A stretch of DNA of 64,000 nt from Mycolicibacterium chlorophenolicum (lineage in GTDB: Bacteria; Actinomycetota; Actinomycetes; Mycobacteriales; Mycobacteriaceae), in assembly GCF_001044235.1 (NCBI RefSeq), contig NZ_JYNL01000030.1:362881-426880 (forward strand), given 5' to 3'. Positions 46,578 through 55,090 of this stretch are shown here, piece by piece (positions within the stretch are counted from its first letter, which is position 1; the number at the start of each line of letters is the position of its first letter). The position numbers and the translations under genes were made by a program. The notes under the pieces were generated by a model that did no database searches, was not told the DNA's origin, and saw only the letters and a list, made by a program, of their open reading frames with translations.

Positions 46578-47351
46578 ATGACCGTGCAGGAGGTGCCGAC
46601 GACGACCGTCGGGTCCATGGTGCGGCGCTGGCGGACCCGGCGCCGGCTCAGCCAGCTGGACCTCGCGTTGGAGGCCGGCGTCTCGGCACGCCACCTCAGC
46701 TTCGTCGAGACCGGCCGGGCCGCGCCGAGCCGGGCGATGGTGCTGCGGCTGGCCGGTGTCCTCGACGTCCCGCGCCGCGACCAGAACCGCATGCTCGTCG
46801 CCGCCGGGTTCGCCCCGGCCTACGCCGAGCGGCCCCTCGAGGCGCCCGACATGGCGGCCGTGCAGGCCGGCGTCGCGCGCGTGCTCGCCGCCTACGACCC
46901 CTACCCCTGCGTCGTGGTGAACCGGGCCTGGGACCTGGTGAGCGCCAACGCCGGTGCGGGCGTCCTGCTCGCCGGCGTCGCGCCGCACCTGCTCGAGCGT
47001 CCCAACGCGCTGCGCATCGCGCTGCACCCCGACGGCTTGGCGCCCCGCATCCGCAACCTCGGTCAGTGGCGGTCCCATCTGGTCGAACGGCTGCGGCGGG
47101 AGGCTGCCGCCGACGACTCGGGCGAACTCGCCGGACTGCTCGACGAGCTGGCCGGCTATCCCGGCGGGTATGCGCCCACCGATCTGGGTGGCGTCGCGGT
47201 CCCGCTGGAGCTGGTCACGCCGGACGGCGTCGAACTGCGGTTCCTGTCGATGGTGACCACGTTCGGCACCGCGCTCGACCTCACCGCCGCCGAACTGAGC
47301 ATCGAGGCATTCCTGCCCGCCGACGACGCGACGGCGGCCGCGCTGGGCTGA
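46578..47351 (+). CDS. XRE regulator with MmyB-like ligand domain
   Basis: 257-residue regulator with an N-terminal HTH_31/XRE domain (GSMVRRWRTRRRLSQLDLAL, then SARHLSFVETGRAAPSRAMVLRLA) and a C-terminal MmyB-like PAS-related domain that in relatives binds fatty acids: PYPCVVVNRAWDLVSANAGAGVLL, LRIALHPDGLAPRI and LSMVTTFGTALDLTAAELSIEAFLPAD. ATG at 46578 is chosen; the frame further upstream overlaps the divergent gene. It probably controls itself and a nearby metabolic gene. Confidence 0.9.
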   Translation: MTVQEVPTTTVGSMVRRWRTRRRLSQLDLALEAGVSARHLSFVETGRAAPSRAMVLRLAGVLDVPRRDQNRMLVAAGFAPAYAERPLEAPDMAAVQAGVARVLAAYDPYPCVVVNRAWDLVSANAGAGVLLAGVAPHLLERPNALRIALHPDGLAPRIRNLGQWRSHLVERLRREAAADDSGELAGLLDELAGYPGGYAPTDLGGVAVPLELVTPDGVELRFLSMVTTFGTALDLTAAELSIEAFLPADDATAAALG

Positions 47352-47423
47352 CAGCAACGGCGCGGGCGGCGAATCGCGGGGAATTCGCCGCCATCGGCGC
47401 GCGAACGCATAGAGTCGGGCGCC

Positions 47424-47849
47424 ATGGAACTCCGACACCTCATGGCGGCCGTGGCGGGCGGCGTCGTCGTCCTCGGCGCGGCCGGATGCTCGTCCCCCGA
47501 GCCCGCGTTGGGCGGCACCACCGCCACCGTCACGATCGACGGCAACGACGCCGGAGGTGCGCTCCCCGTGACGTGCCGGCAGACCGGATTCACCTGGTAC
47601 ATCCAGACTCCCGAGAAGGAGAAGGGGTTCACGGCCGTGCTCGCCACGGACGGGCCGGCCAAGGCGAAGTCCGTCGAGTTCCGCGACCTGGGTGGGTTCT
47701 CCGGCAACTTCTGGGCCGGCAACTTCGGGGAGGCCGAGGTGACCGGAGGCCAGGGGAAGTACACGATCACCGGCACGGCGGACGGGAACTTCACCGCCAA
47801 GCCGAGCGATGCGGTGACAGCGAAGTTCCGCATCCAGGCGAACTGCTAG
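47424..47849 (+). CDS. LpqH-like lipoprotein
   Basis: 141-residue lipoprotein. The signal (MELRHLMAAVAGGVVV) ends in the lipobox LGAAGC with lipidated Cys22. The mature domain (TVTIDGNDAGGALPVTCRQTG, TWYIQTP, GKYTITGTADGNF, KFRIQANC) matches the LpqH 19-kDa antigen family fold with the two conserved cysteines. Family members reside in the cell envelope and signal through TLR2. The ATG is 8 nt from TAGAGT. Its last codons overlap the small convergent gene by 4 bp. Confidence 0.88.
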   Translation: MELRHLMAAVAGGVVVLGAAGCSSPEPALGGTTATVTIDGNDAGGALPVTCRQTGFTWYIQTPEKEKGFTAVLATDGPAKAKSVEFRDLGGFSGNFWAGNFGEAEVTGGQGKYTITGTADGNFTAKPSDAVTAKFRIQANC

Positions 47850-47998
47850 TCGAGACCTTCTTCGTAGCGCGCGATCGCGACCAGCCGATCGTGGGCCTCG
47901 ATACTGACCAGTTCGCCGCTCATCGCCCGCAGCAGGGGTGAATCCCCGATCTGCGAGACGTCGGCCAGGGTGGCTTTCGGGTGTCCGTCGTGGTGCAT
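47846..47998 (-). CDS. Small protein of 50 residues
   Basis: A 50-codon frame with GGAGG 8 nt before its ATG at 47998. It encodes HHDGHPKATLADVSQIGD then a helix (LRAMSGELVSIEAHDRLVAIARYEEGLD). The good ribosome site, sensible length and placement with a 4-bp overlap at the convergent lpqH-like stop argue for a true gene. The function is unknown. Confidence 0.6.
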   Translation of the reverse strand: MHHDGHPKATLADVSQIGDSPLLRAMSGELVSIEAHDRLVAIARYEEGLD

Positions 47999-48075
47999 CG
48001 CCGTGCCTCCGTTCGATACGGAAGGGCTACCCGGCGGGTGGCGGGCAAATCTGACGAACGTGTGACCGCGCGGAG

Positions 48076-48882
48076 CTAGGCCTGGATGACGATCGGGTCG
48101 CCGACGCTCACGGTGTCGAAATACCAGGCGGCGTTGTCGGGGCTGAGGTTGATGCAGCCGTGGCTGACGTTGGCGTACCCCTGCGATCCCACCGACCACG
48201 GCGCGGAGTGCACGTAGACGCCACCCCAGGTCACGCGGACGGCGTTGGCGACGGTCAGTTGGTAGCCCTCGGGGTCCGACAGCGGGATGCCGATGGTCCG
48301 CGAGTCCATGACCACGGACTTCTGCTTCTCCAGTGCGGTGAACTCGCCGACCGGGGTGGGATGCTTCGGCTTGCCCATCGAGGCGGGCATCTCGCGGGCG
48401 ACGACACCGTCGATGCTGACCGTGAACGTGTGCGCGTCGATGTCGGCCACCCCGACCACCGAGGACCCGGTCTCGAAGCTGGTGGCGAAGCCGCCGACCG
48501 AGACGTCGATGGGTGCGTGCGCCGGGAAGAACGTCGCCGGTGTCCACTGCACGGTCCGGTCGTCGAGCCAGGCGAAGCTGCCGTCGGCGGGAGCGCCGGT
48601 TCCGTTGGGGCGCACCGCGATCGATCCCTCGGCGGCGCGGCGGTTCGGCACCGGCGAGGTGAACGTCACCGTGACGGGATGGGCCACCCCGACGGTCTGG
48701 CCGGGGGCCGGCGAGATCTCGCTGATGGACGGTGGCAGCGCGGTGTCGACCGCGCCGAGGGCCGAGGGCCCGGCGGACAGGCCGGACATCCCGGCCAGTA
48801 CGACGACCGATCCGAGTACGGCGGCCACCCGGCGGGTGACCGAACTGCGGGACCGGTTCTGTTCACGTGAGGCGCTCGCCAC
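48076..48882 (-). CDS. L,D-transpeptidase with one Ig-like domain
   Basis: 268-residue secreted or anchored L,D-transpeptidase that forms 3-3 cross-links in peptidoglycan. Signal/anchor around residues 17-40 (RRVAAVLGSVVVLAGMSGLS), a single Ig-like domain (PAPGQTVGVAHPVTVTFTSP), then the YkuD catalytic domain with VYVHSAPWS and SHGCINLSP (Cys243) conserved. One Ig domain and no lipobox resemble the shorter mycobacterial paralogue (Ldt of the Rv0116c type). Start is the GTG at 48882. Confidence 0.92.
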   Translation of the reverse strand: MASASREQNRSRSSVTRRVAAVLGSVVVLAGMSGLSAGPSALGAVDTALPPSISEISPAPGQTVGVAHPVTVTFTSPVPNRRAAEGSIAVRPNGTGAPADGSFAWLDDRTVQWTPATFFPAHAPIDVSVGGFATSFETGSSVVGVADIDAHTFTVSIDGVVAREMPASMGKPKHPTPVGEFTALEKQKSVVMDSRTIGIPLSDPEGYQLTVANAVRVTWGGVYVHSAPWSVGSQGYANVSHGCINLSPDNAAWYFDTVSVGDPIVIQA

Positions 48883-48934
48883 GGTGCCATCCTAGATAAT
48901 CGTGGGGTTTCCCCCTGTAGAACCGCTATCGCGG

Positions 48935-49528
48935 TCACACCTCGGAACGTTTCACCCCACCGACGGCCAGCAACGCATAGCCGAGCGCCAGCACGCCTGC
49001 GGCCAGCGCCGCGACGTTCACCGCCACCGCGGCGGCGCCGACACGGTCGGGGTCGAGAAAGAAGTACGGCGCACGCCGGCCCGCGTTGTTGAGTACGAGC
49101 AGGGCCAGGGCCAGGTAGGCCGCCGGGAACACCAGCCAGGCGACGGGCTGCCACCACGACAACCGGGCTGCCACCGGGGCCTCGCCGCGGCCCACCAGCA
49201 CCCAGTCGCACAGCGCCAGCACCGGAACCACGACGTGCAGCAGCAGGTTGGCGACGGTGTAGCCCATGCTGTGGCCGGTGAGGAACAGGTTCCACACCAG
49301 GCCCGCCATCACCACGTAGAGCACCACCGCCCCGCGCAGGCCTGCGCGGGCGTCGGCGCGGGGCCAGACCAGCGTGCACAGGTAGTAGCCGGCGGCCAGC
49401 AGGTTGGCCTGATAGGTGAAGGTGAGAAGCCGCCACCACAGGCCGCGTTCGGAGGTCACGCCGACGACGAGAAGTGCTGCGGCAACGGCCACGACGATGC
49501 CGAGGCGCAGGGCGACGCGGGGATTCAC
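48935..49528 (-). CDS. Pr6Pr-type membrane protein
   Basis: 197-residue integral membrane protein with six helices; the pattern fits the Pr6Pr/FAR-17a-like family of unknown role. Segments include LGIVVAVAAALLVVGV, LLTFTYQANLLAAGYYLCTL, GLVWNLFLTGHSMGYTVAN, LLLHVVVPVLALCDWVLVG, PAAYLALALLVLNNAG and PYFFLDPDRVGAAAVAVNVA. GTG 49528 is four bases after the preceding gene's stop, hence translational coupling. The N-terminal reading frame beyond that is non-coding. Confidence 0.8.
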   Translation of the reverse strand: MNPRVALRLGIVVAVAAALLVVGVTSERGLWWRLLTFTYQANLLAAGYYLCTLVWPRADARAGLRGAVVLYVVMAGLVWNLFLTGHSMGYTVANLLLHVVVPVLALCDWVLVGRGEAPVAARLSWWQPVAWLVFPAAYLALALLVLNNAGRRAPYFFLDPDRVGAAAVAVNVAALAAGVLALGYALLAVGGVKRSEV

Positions 49529-49532
49529 ACCG

Positions 49533-50729
49533 TCAGGGTAGGACGGGCGGCACCGGAGGCGGCGCCACCGCAGGCGGCGGCTCGTTCTGCCCGACGCCCG
49601 CCAGGCGGTCGCGGATCCGCTGCAGAATGCCCGGCCGCTCCTCGGGCACGGGCGGGGGCACGACCTCCGGCGCGGGCAGCACCGGCGGTGCGGCGGCGTC
49701 GGGCGGAGGCGGCACGTCGGCGCCCTCCACCGGAGCGGGATCGGGGGCGGGAGCCTCCTGCACCGGCGCGGTGTCCGGCGCCGGCTCCTCGACCACGGGT
49801 GCCTCCTCGACCACCGGCGGCGGGGCCGGGACCTCGGCGACCGGCGGGGGTGGCGGCGGCGCCGGGGTCGACCTCGGCGCCGGCACCACGGTCTCGGCGG
49901 CGGGACGGACCGGCGGCGCCGGCCGGTCGGGCACGAACTGCAGGCCCAGCGCGGCCGACACCGAGGCGACGAACGCGACCGCGCCGGTGGCCAGCATGAC
50001 CACCGGGGCGGCCTTGAGGAAGCGTTCGTTGCGGCGCCGGCTGCTCGGCGGCGCGGGTTCGCGCTCGTCGGCCCAGAAGGCCTCGCCGGCGGGCGCACAC
50101 GCGAGCGCCGCTCCGCGGGCCAGCGCCAGCTGGGCTTCGGCGGGCGAGAACACCGGCACGGCGAGCGCGTCCTCCAGCACCGGCACCAGCCCGTCGAGGT
50201 CCTCGACCGATCCCACCAGCACCAGCGCCTCGGGCTCCCAGTCGGCGCGGGTGAACACCGCGCTCAGCCAGCCGATCAGGTCGTCCTCGGTGACGACGGT
50301 GCTGTTGACGGCGGTCTGGACGGCGCCGTCGTCGGGGGTGACCACGAGGGCGATGAGCTGGCCGGGCTCCACCACGCACACCGCGGTGGTGTGGTAACCC
50401 ATCACCTCGGCGATACCGCGCGCCAGCGCGTCGGTGGCCTCGGACAGCCGGACAGGCACGATGTTGTCGAAGCCGGAGTCGCTGAGCGACTTGAGCAGCA
50501 GGGACGCTTCGGTGTGGGCGTCGTCGCTCCAGGTCACGCCGATCGACTGCACCCGCCGGCCGCGCTGGGCGGCGATCGCCTCGGTGCGCCGCACCGCGTC
50601 GGCGGCCTGCTGCGACGTCGCCACCTCGAAGCCCGCACCGTCCATCGCGGCGCTGTCGGCGTCCTGCCCCTCGACCAGGACCAGACCGACGGCCGATGAC
50701 GTCACCGACAAGCCGAGCACTGCGTCCAC
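49533..50729 (-). CDS. Mycobacterial DUF7159-type membrane protein with Pro-rich region
   Basis: 398-residue protein. It starts with an actin-like or ATPase-type domain (VLGLSVTSSAVGLVLVEGQD then QQAADAVRRTEAIAAQRGRR and VVCVVEPGQLIALVVTPDDG-type strands), has one transmembrane helix near 250-275 (VVMLATGAVAFVASVSAALGL) and a long Pro/Val/Glu low-complexity tail to a basic end (ILQRIRDRLAGVG). This architecture is found only in mycobacteria and relatives. GTG 50729 follows an AAGGAG site. The function is unknown; cell-wall scaffolding is possible. Confidence 0.82.
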   Translation of the reverse strand: MDAVLGLSVTSSAVGLVLVEGQDADSAAMDGAGFEVATSQQAADAVRRTEAIAAQRGRRVQSIGVTWSDDAHTEASLLLKSLSDSGFDNIVPVRLSEATDALARGIAEVMGYHTTAVCVVEPGQLIALVVTPDDGAVQTAVNSTVVTEDDLIGWLSAVFTRADWEPEALVLVGSVEDLDGLVPVLEDALAVPVFSPAEAQLALARGAALACAPAGEAFWADEREPAPPSSRRRNERFLKAAPVVMLATGAVAFVASVSAALGLQFVPDRPAPPVRPAAETVVPAPRSTPAPPPPPPVAEVPAPPPVVEEAPVVEEPAPDTAPVQEAPAPDPAPVEGADVPPPPDAAAPPVLPAPEVVPPPVPEERPGILQRIRDRLAGVGQNEPPPAVAPPPVPPVLP

Positions 50730-50831
50730 GAACCACTCCTTCGCGCGTCCGCGGTCCGCCGGCGGACCCGTGACGCGATGTCGCCGTGACCTTACCCGCA
50801 CCGCGCGTGGTATTGCACACCCGTCAAACGG

Positions 50832-51773
50832 TCACCCGGCGAGAATCTCCGTCAGTAACCGCGGCTCGATGTTGCCCCCCGACAGGATCACCGCGGTCGG
50901 GCCCGGCGGGGTCCCGCCCTGTCGGTAGGCGGCCAGGGCGACGGCGCCGCTGGGTTCGCTCACCAGATGCCCGCGCAGGGCGAATTCTCTTACTGCGGAC
51001 CGGATTTCGTCTTCGGTCACGGTGAGCACGCCGTCCAGGACGCGTTGCAGGTGTGTGAAGGTCAGTTCTGAGGGTTGCGAGCGCAACCCGTCGGCGATGG
51101 TGCGGTTGCGCTGCGCCACTGGCCAGTCCGCGCGCCGGCCCGTGCGCAGGCTCTCGGCGGTGTCGGCGGCGAGTTCGGGCTCGACGCCGTACACCGCGGC
51201 CTGCGGGCACAGTGCCCGGATCGCCACCCCGACACCGGAGGCCAGGCCGCCGCCGCTGACCGGGATCAGGACGGTCCGGACCTCGGGCAGGTCCTCGGCG
51301 ATCTCCAGGCCGATCGTGCCCTGACCCGCGATCACCTGAGGATGGTCGAACGGCGGGATCATCACCCCGCCCGTCTTGGCGACCACCTCCGCGGCGACCA
51401 TCTCGCGCTGCCCGGCCCCGCACAGCACCACTCGTGCCCCGTGCGCCCGGGTGGCGGCGACCTTCACCTCCGGCGTCTCCTCCGGCATCACGATGTGCGC
51501 GCGCATCCCGAAGGTGGCCGCGGCATACGCGACGGCCTGGGCGTGGTTGCCGCTGGAGTACGCCACGACATCCTCGACCGGCCCCGCCAGCGCGGTGAGG
51601 GCACTGAACGCGCCGCGGACCTTGAACGCGCCGACAGCCTGCAGGTTCTCCGGTTTGATCCACAGCGGCCGGTCGTCGTCGCCCCAGGTCGCGGGCACCA
51701 GCGGGGTGCGCACCACCCGGGGGCGGATCCGGTGCGCCGCGGAGCGGATGTCATCGATCGTGACGAGCTGCAT
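50832..51773 (-). CDS. Threonine/serine dehydratase-like PLP enzyme
   Basis: 313-residue fold-type II PLP enzyme. The Schiff-base Lys51 is in VGAFKVRGAFSA, the substrate loop is AYSSGNHAQAVA, the phosphate loop PVSGGGLASGVG and the pyridine-binding Ser/Gly at LSGGNIEP. Lacking the C-terminal ACT domain of IlvA, it is of the catabolic serine/threonine dehydratase or serine-racemase type. ATG 51773 is used. The divergent thioesterase gene starts 33 bp away around a CCCTAGGG palindrome. Confidence 0.9.
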   Translation of the reverse strand: MQLVTIDDIRSAAHRIRPRVVRTPLVPATWGDDDRPLWIKPENLQAVGAFKVRGAFSALTALAGPVEDVVAYSSGNHAQAVAYAAATFGMRAHIVMPEETPEVKVAATRAHGARVVLCGAGQREMVAAEVVAKTGGVMIPPFDHPQVIAGQGTIGLEIAEDLPEVRTVLIPVSGGGLASGVGVAIRALCPQAAVYGVEPELAADTAESLRTGRRADWPVAQRNRTIADGLRSQPSELTFTHLQRVLDGVLTVTEDEIRSAVREFALRGHLVSEPSGAVALAAYRQGGTPPGPTAVILSGGNIEPRLLTEILAG

Positions 51774-51806
51774 GGCCCGAGTCTGCCGCACCCTAGGGTC
51801 GTCCGA

Positions 51807-52232
51807 ATGAGCGAGTTCTCGCTGCCGTTCGTGCCCCGCTACGCCGAGGTCGATCAGCAGGGCGTGGTGTTCAACGGCCACTACCTCACCTGGTTCGACG
51901 AAGCCTTCACCGGTCTGCTCGACCACTGCGGGGTCGCCTACCCCGACGTGATGGCGGGCGGTCTCGATTTCCAGGTCGTGCACAGCGAGATCGACTTCGC
52001 CGCCCCGGTGCGGTGGCGCGACAGCGTGCGGGTGACCGCCGCGTGCATCCGGGTCGGCACCACCAGCTTCACGCTGACGTTCGCGGTGTGGCGGCGCAAT
52101 CCCGCCGGCGGCGCGGAGCAGGTCGCGGTGCGGGGGCAGAACACCTATGTCGTGGTGTCGACCGAGGACTGGGCCAAGCGGCCGGTCCCAGACGATCTGC
52201 GCTCGGCGTTGACCGGTCCCGGCGGGCGATGA
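51807..52232 (+). CDS. Hotdog-fold acyl-CoA thioesterase
   Basis: 141-residue 4-hydroxybenzoyl-CoA-thioesterase/YbgC-type hotdog protein. FVPRYAEVDQQGVVFNGHYLTWFDEAF contains the conserved Asp and HYL motif; the VHSEIDFAAPVRWRDSVRV and FAVWRRNP strands follow. The active-site Asp is intact. The physiological thioester is unknown. TAGGGT 7 nt before the ATG indicates a leaderless start. It is followed by the ureohydrolase gene 18 bp on. Confidence 0.88.
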   Translation: MSEFSLPFVPRYAEVDQQGVVFNGHYLTWFDEAFTGLLDHCGVAYPDVMAGGLDFQVVHSEIDFAAPVRWRDSVRVTAACIRVGTTSFTLTFAVWRRNPAGGAEQVAVRGQNTYVVVSTEDWAKRPVPDDLRSALTGPGGR

Positions 52233-52250
52233 CCGGTACGGTTTCCTCGC

Positions 52251-53309
52251 ATGGGCCATGATCACGATCACCACGGTGAACCCCGCCGCGAGCTCCCCCC
52301 GGGCATGCTCGAGCAGCTCGAGCTGGCCTACGCGGGAATGGCGTCGTTCGGACACCGCCCGTTCCTGACCGAGACCGAGCAGCTCGACTCGTGGAAGCCC
52401 GACGTCGCGATCGTCGGCGCGCCGTTCGACATCGCGACCACGAACCGGCCCGGAGCACGGTTCGGGCCGCGGGCGATCCGCGCCACCGCCTATGAGCCCG
52501 GCACCTACCACATGGATCTGGGTCTGGAGATCTTCGATTGGCTCGAGGTCGTCGACTTCGGTGACGCCTACTGCCCGCACGGGCAGACCGAGGTGTCGCA
52601 CGCCAACATCAAGGAGCGCGTGCACGCGATCGCCAGCCGCGGCATCGTCCCGGTGATCCTCGGCGGTGACCACTCGATCACGTGGCCGGCCGCCACCGCG
52701 GTGGCCGACGTGCACGGCTACGGCAACGTCGGCATCGTGCACTTCGACGCGCACGCCGACACCGCCGACGAGATCGAGGGCAACCTGGCCAGCCACGGCA
52801 CCCCGATGCGCCGGCTGATCGAGTCCGGCGCCGTTCCCGGCTCCCACTTCGTCCAGGTCGGGCTGCGGGGCTACTGGCCGCCGCAGGACACCTTCGAGTG
52901 GATGCAGGAACAGAAGATGACCTGGCACACCATGCAGGAGATCTGGGAGCGAGGGTTCAAGGCCGTCATGGCCGACGCGGTGGGCGAGGCGCTGGCCAAG
53001 GCCGACAAGCTGTACGTGTCCGTCGACATCGACGTGCTCGACCCGGCGCACGCCCCCGGCACCGGGACCCCGGAGCCCGGCGGCATCACCAGCGCCGACC
53101 TGCTGCGCATGGTCCGTCAGCTCTGCTACGAACACGACGTGGCGGGCGTCGACGTGGTCGAGGTGGCACCGGCCTACGACCACGCCGAGCTGACCGTCAA
53201 CGCGGCGCACCGGGTGGTGTTCGAGGCCCTCGCGGGCATGGCGGCGCGGCGGCGCGACGCCGCCGGCGGGGAACCGGGCCAGCCGGCCCGGTCCTACCTG
53301 AAGCCTTGA
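52251..53309 (+). CDS. Ureohydrolase (agmatinase/guanidino hydrolase family)
   Basis: 352-residue metalloenzyme of the arginase/agmatinase fold that releases urea from a guanidino compound. Metal-binding motifs GGDHSITWP, HFDAHADT and VSVDIDVLDPAHAPGTG are complete for a dinuclear Mn (or Ni) site; EPGGITSADLL closes the pocket. The N-terminal GHDHDHHGE is unusually His-rich. The substrate (agmatine, guanidinobutyrate, guanidinopropionate or guanidine) cannot be told. TACGGT is 8 nt from the ATG. It converges with the methyltransferase gene. Confidence 0.88.
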   Translation: MGHDHDHHGEPRRELPPGMLEQLELAYAGMASFGHRPFLTETEQLDSWKPDVAIVGAPFDIATTNRPGARFGPRAIRATAYEPGTYHMDLGLEIFDWLEVVDFGDAYCPHGQTEVSHANIKERVHAIASRGIVPVILGGDHSITWPAATAVADVHGYGNVGIVHFDAHADTADEIEGNLASHGTPMRRLIESGAVPGSHFVQVGLRGYWPPQDTFEWMQEQKMTWHTMQEIWERGFKAVMADAVGEALAKADKLYVSVDIDVLDPAHAPGTGTPEPGGITSADLLRMVRQLCYEHDVAGVDVVEVAPAYDHAELTVNAAHRVVFEALAGMAARRRDAAGGEPGQPARSYLKP

Positions 53310-53310
53310 G

Positions 53311-54195
53311 TCAGCTCTTGGTCAGAGTGAACTGGCAGATGTCGGTGTAGCCGTCGCGGAACAGGTCGGCACAGCCGGTCAGGTACTTCATGTACCGCTC
53401 GTAGACCTCTTCGGACTGGATCGCGATGGCCTGCTCCCGGTTGGCCTCCAGCGCGGCGGCCCACAGGTCCAGGGTGCGCGCGTAGTGAAGCCGCAGCGGC
53501 TGGACCAGCCCGACTCCGAAGCCGGCCTTGGTCGCATGCGTCTTCACCTTCACCGGCTGGGGCAGATCGCCGCCGGGGAAGATCTCGTCCATGATGAATT
53601 TGAAGAACCTGATCTTGGTCATCGTGACCGGCAGGTTCCGGGCTGCGAACTCCTCGTCGTCGGGCTTGACGATGGTGTGCAGCATCATCACGCCGTCGGC
53701 GGGCAGCACGTCGTAGGCCCTGCTGAAGAAGTCGTCGTAGCGGTCGCGGCCGAAGTGTTCGAACGCGCCGATCGACACGATGCGGTCGACGGGCTCGTGG
53801 AACTGCTCCCAGCCCTGCAGCAGCACACGCTTGGTGCGCGGGCTGTCCAGGCCGTCGAGCACCTTCTGCACATGCGCCTGCTGGTTGCGGCTCAGCGTGA
53901 GTCCGACGACGTTGACGTCGTACTTCTCGACGGCCCGCTTGATGGTGGCGCCCCAGCCGCAGCCCACGTCGAGCAGCGTCATGCCTGGCTCGAGACCGAG
54001 CTTGCCCAGCGACAGGTCGATCTTGGCGAGCTGGGCTTCCTCGAGGGTCATGTCGTCGCGCTCGAAGTAGGCGCAGCTGTAGGTCTGGGTCGGGTCGAGG
54101 AACAGCCGATAGAAGTCGTCCGAGAGGTCGTAATGCGACTGGACGTCCTCGAAATGCGGTGTGAGATCCCGGGTCCCGTTACTGGTGTCTGGCAA
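53311..54195 (-). CDS. Mycolic-acid-type cyclopropane/methyl transferase
   Basis: 294-residue S-adenosylmethionine-dependent methyltransferase of the CmaA/MmaA/PcaA family, which modifies meromycolate double bonds. VQSHYDLSDDFYRLFLDPTQTYSCAYFE, LLDVGCGWGATIKRA (SAM loop), GLTLSRNQQAH, IGAFEHFGRDRYDDFF and the terminal RDGYTDICQFTL are all family hallmarks. The start is unusual: TTG at 54195 with AAAGGT upstream, since no ATG/GTG fits the family N-terminus. Whether it cyclopropanates or methoxylates is not clear. Confidence 0.93.
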   Translation of the reverse strand: MPDTSNGTRDLTPHFEDVQSHYDLSDDFYRLFLDPTQTYSCAYFERDDMTLEEAQLAKIDLSLGKLGLEPGMTLLDVGCGWGATIKRAVEKYDVNVVGLTLSRNQQAHVQKVLDGLDSPRTKRVLLQGWEQFHEPVDRIVSIGAFEHFGRDRYDDFFSRAYDVLPADGVMMLHTIVKPDDEEFAARNLPVTMTKIRFFKFIMDEIFPGGDLPQPVKVKTHATKAGFGVGLVQPLRLHYARTLDLWAAALEANREQAIAIQSEEVYERYMKYLTGCADLFRDGYTDICQFTLTKS

Positions 54196-54394
54196 ATCAC
54201 TGACCTTTGAATCTGGGGGGCTGGTCGATGGGCGGCCCCGCGGGGTTTGAGGGCCTGTCTCGTCGGAGCACAGTTGTACGCACAGTACCCGAGTGCCCTC
54301 GGCGGGCGTGAATCGCCGGGCGTCGGCTGGGGTGTCGTGACCCGGCGAACTATCGTGGAGGGACCGCTCCCCCGACTCTCGGAGGCAACCCCTG

Positions 54395-54604
54395 ATGACC
54401 ACACCCGACCGCGACCCGCTGCCCGACGCCGCCGAGGCCGACGTCGTCGAACAGCTCACCCCGGTCGACGCCGCCGATGACGCCGCCGACGACACCTGGC
54501 GCGACGTGGCGCGGGTCGCCGGCGACCGCGACTGGCAGGCCAACGAGGCCGACCTGATCGAGCAGGCGATCGAGGTCCCTGACGACGACGACTTCGACCG
54601 CTGA
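54395..54604 (+). CDS. Small acidic protein
   Basis: 69-residue, very acidic protein (repeated Asp/Glu: DAAEADVVEQLTPVDAADD, EVPDDDDFDR end). A GGAGGCAACC site precedes the ATG. No domain is known; the middle (DTWRDVARVAGDRDWQANEADL) is probably helical. It stands directly before the SRPBCC gene with a 6-bp gap and may be translated with it. Confidence 0.65.
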   Translation: MTTPDRDPLPDAAEADVVEQLTPVDAADDAADDTWRDVARVAGDRDWQANEADLIEQAIEVPDDDDFDR

Positions 54605-54610
54605 CCAGCG

Positions 54611-55072
54611 ATGGCCGCGATGCAGGGTTCGGCGACGGTGTCGATGGCGGCGCCGGCCGAGGCGATCTGGGATCTGATCGCCGACATCCGCAACACCGGC
54701 CGGTTCTCCCCGGAGACGTTCGAGGCCGAGTGGCTCGACGGCGCCACCGGGCCCGCGCTCGGCGCCCGCTTCCGCGGCCACGTCCGCCGCAACGAGATCG
54801 GCCCGGTGTACTGGACGACGTGCCGGGTCACCGCGTGTGAGCCCGGTCGCGAGTTCGGCTTCGCCGTCCTGGCCGGCGACCGCGCCGTCAACAACTGGCA
54901 CTACCGCCTCACGCCGACGGCGTCGGGCACCGACGTCACCGAATCCTTCCGTCTGGACCAGAATCCGTTGATGGCGCTGTACTCGGTGTTCGGCGGCCAG
55001 CTCCGCAAACGGCGCAACCTGCGGGACATGCGTAAGACACTGGAAAGAATCAAGGCGGTAGTCGAGGGGTGA
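54611..55072 (+). CDS. SRPBCC family protein
   Basis: 153-residue START/polyketide-cyclase-like protein (SRPBCC fold) with a hydrophobic cavity. MQGSATVSMAAPAEAIWDLIADIRNTGRFSPE is the typical start, then EFGFAVLAGDRAVNNWHYRL and a C-terminal amphipathic helix (LRKRRNLRDMRKTLERIKAVV). It probably binds a lipid or aromatic ligand. It lies between a small acidic protein and a conserved protein in a tight same-strand run. Confidence 0.85.
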   Translation: MAAMQGSATVSMAAPAEAIWDLIADIRNTGRFSPETFEAEWLDGATGPALGARFRGHVRRNEIGPVYWTTCRVTACEPGREFGFAVLAGDRAVNNWHYRLTPTASGTDVTESFRLDQNPLMALYSVFGGQLRKRRNLRDMRKTLERIKAVVEG

Positions 55073-55090
55073 GCCGGGTATCTTCCGGCC

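Noticed and set aside
53273..53292. 8-bp GC hairpin at the ureohydrolase 3' end
   Set aside because: It is within the coding sequence and short; Gly/Pro/Ala codons in this genome often give such symmetry.
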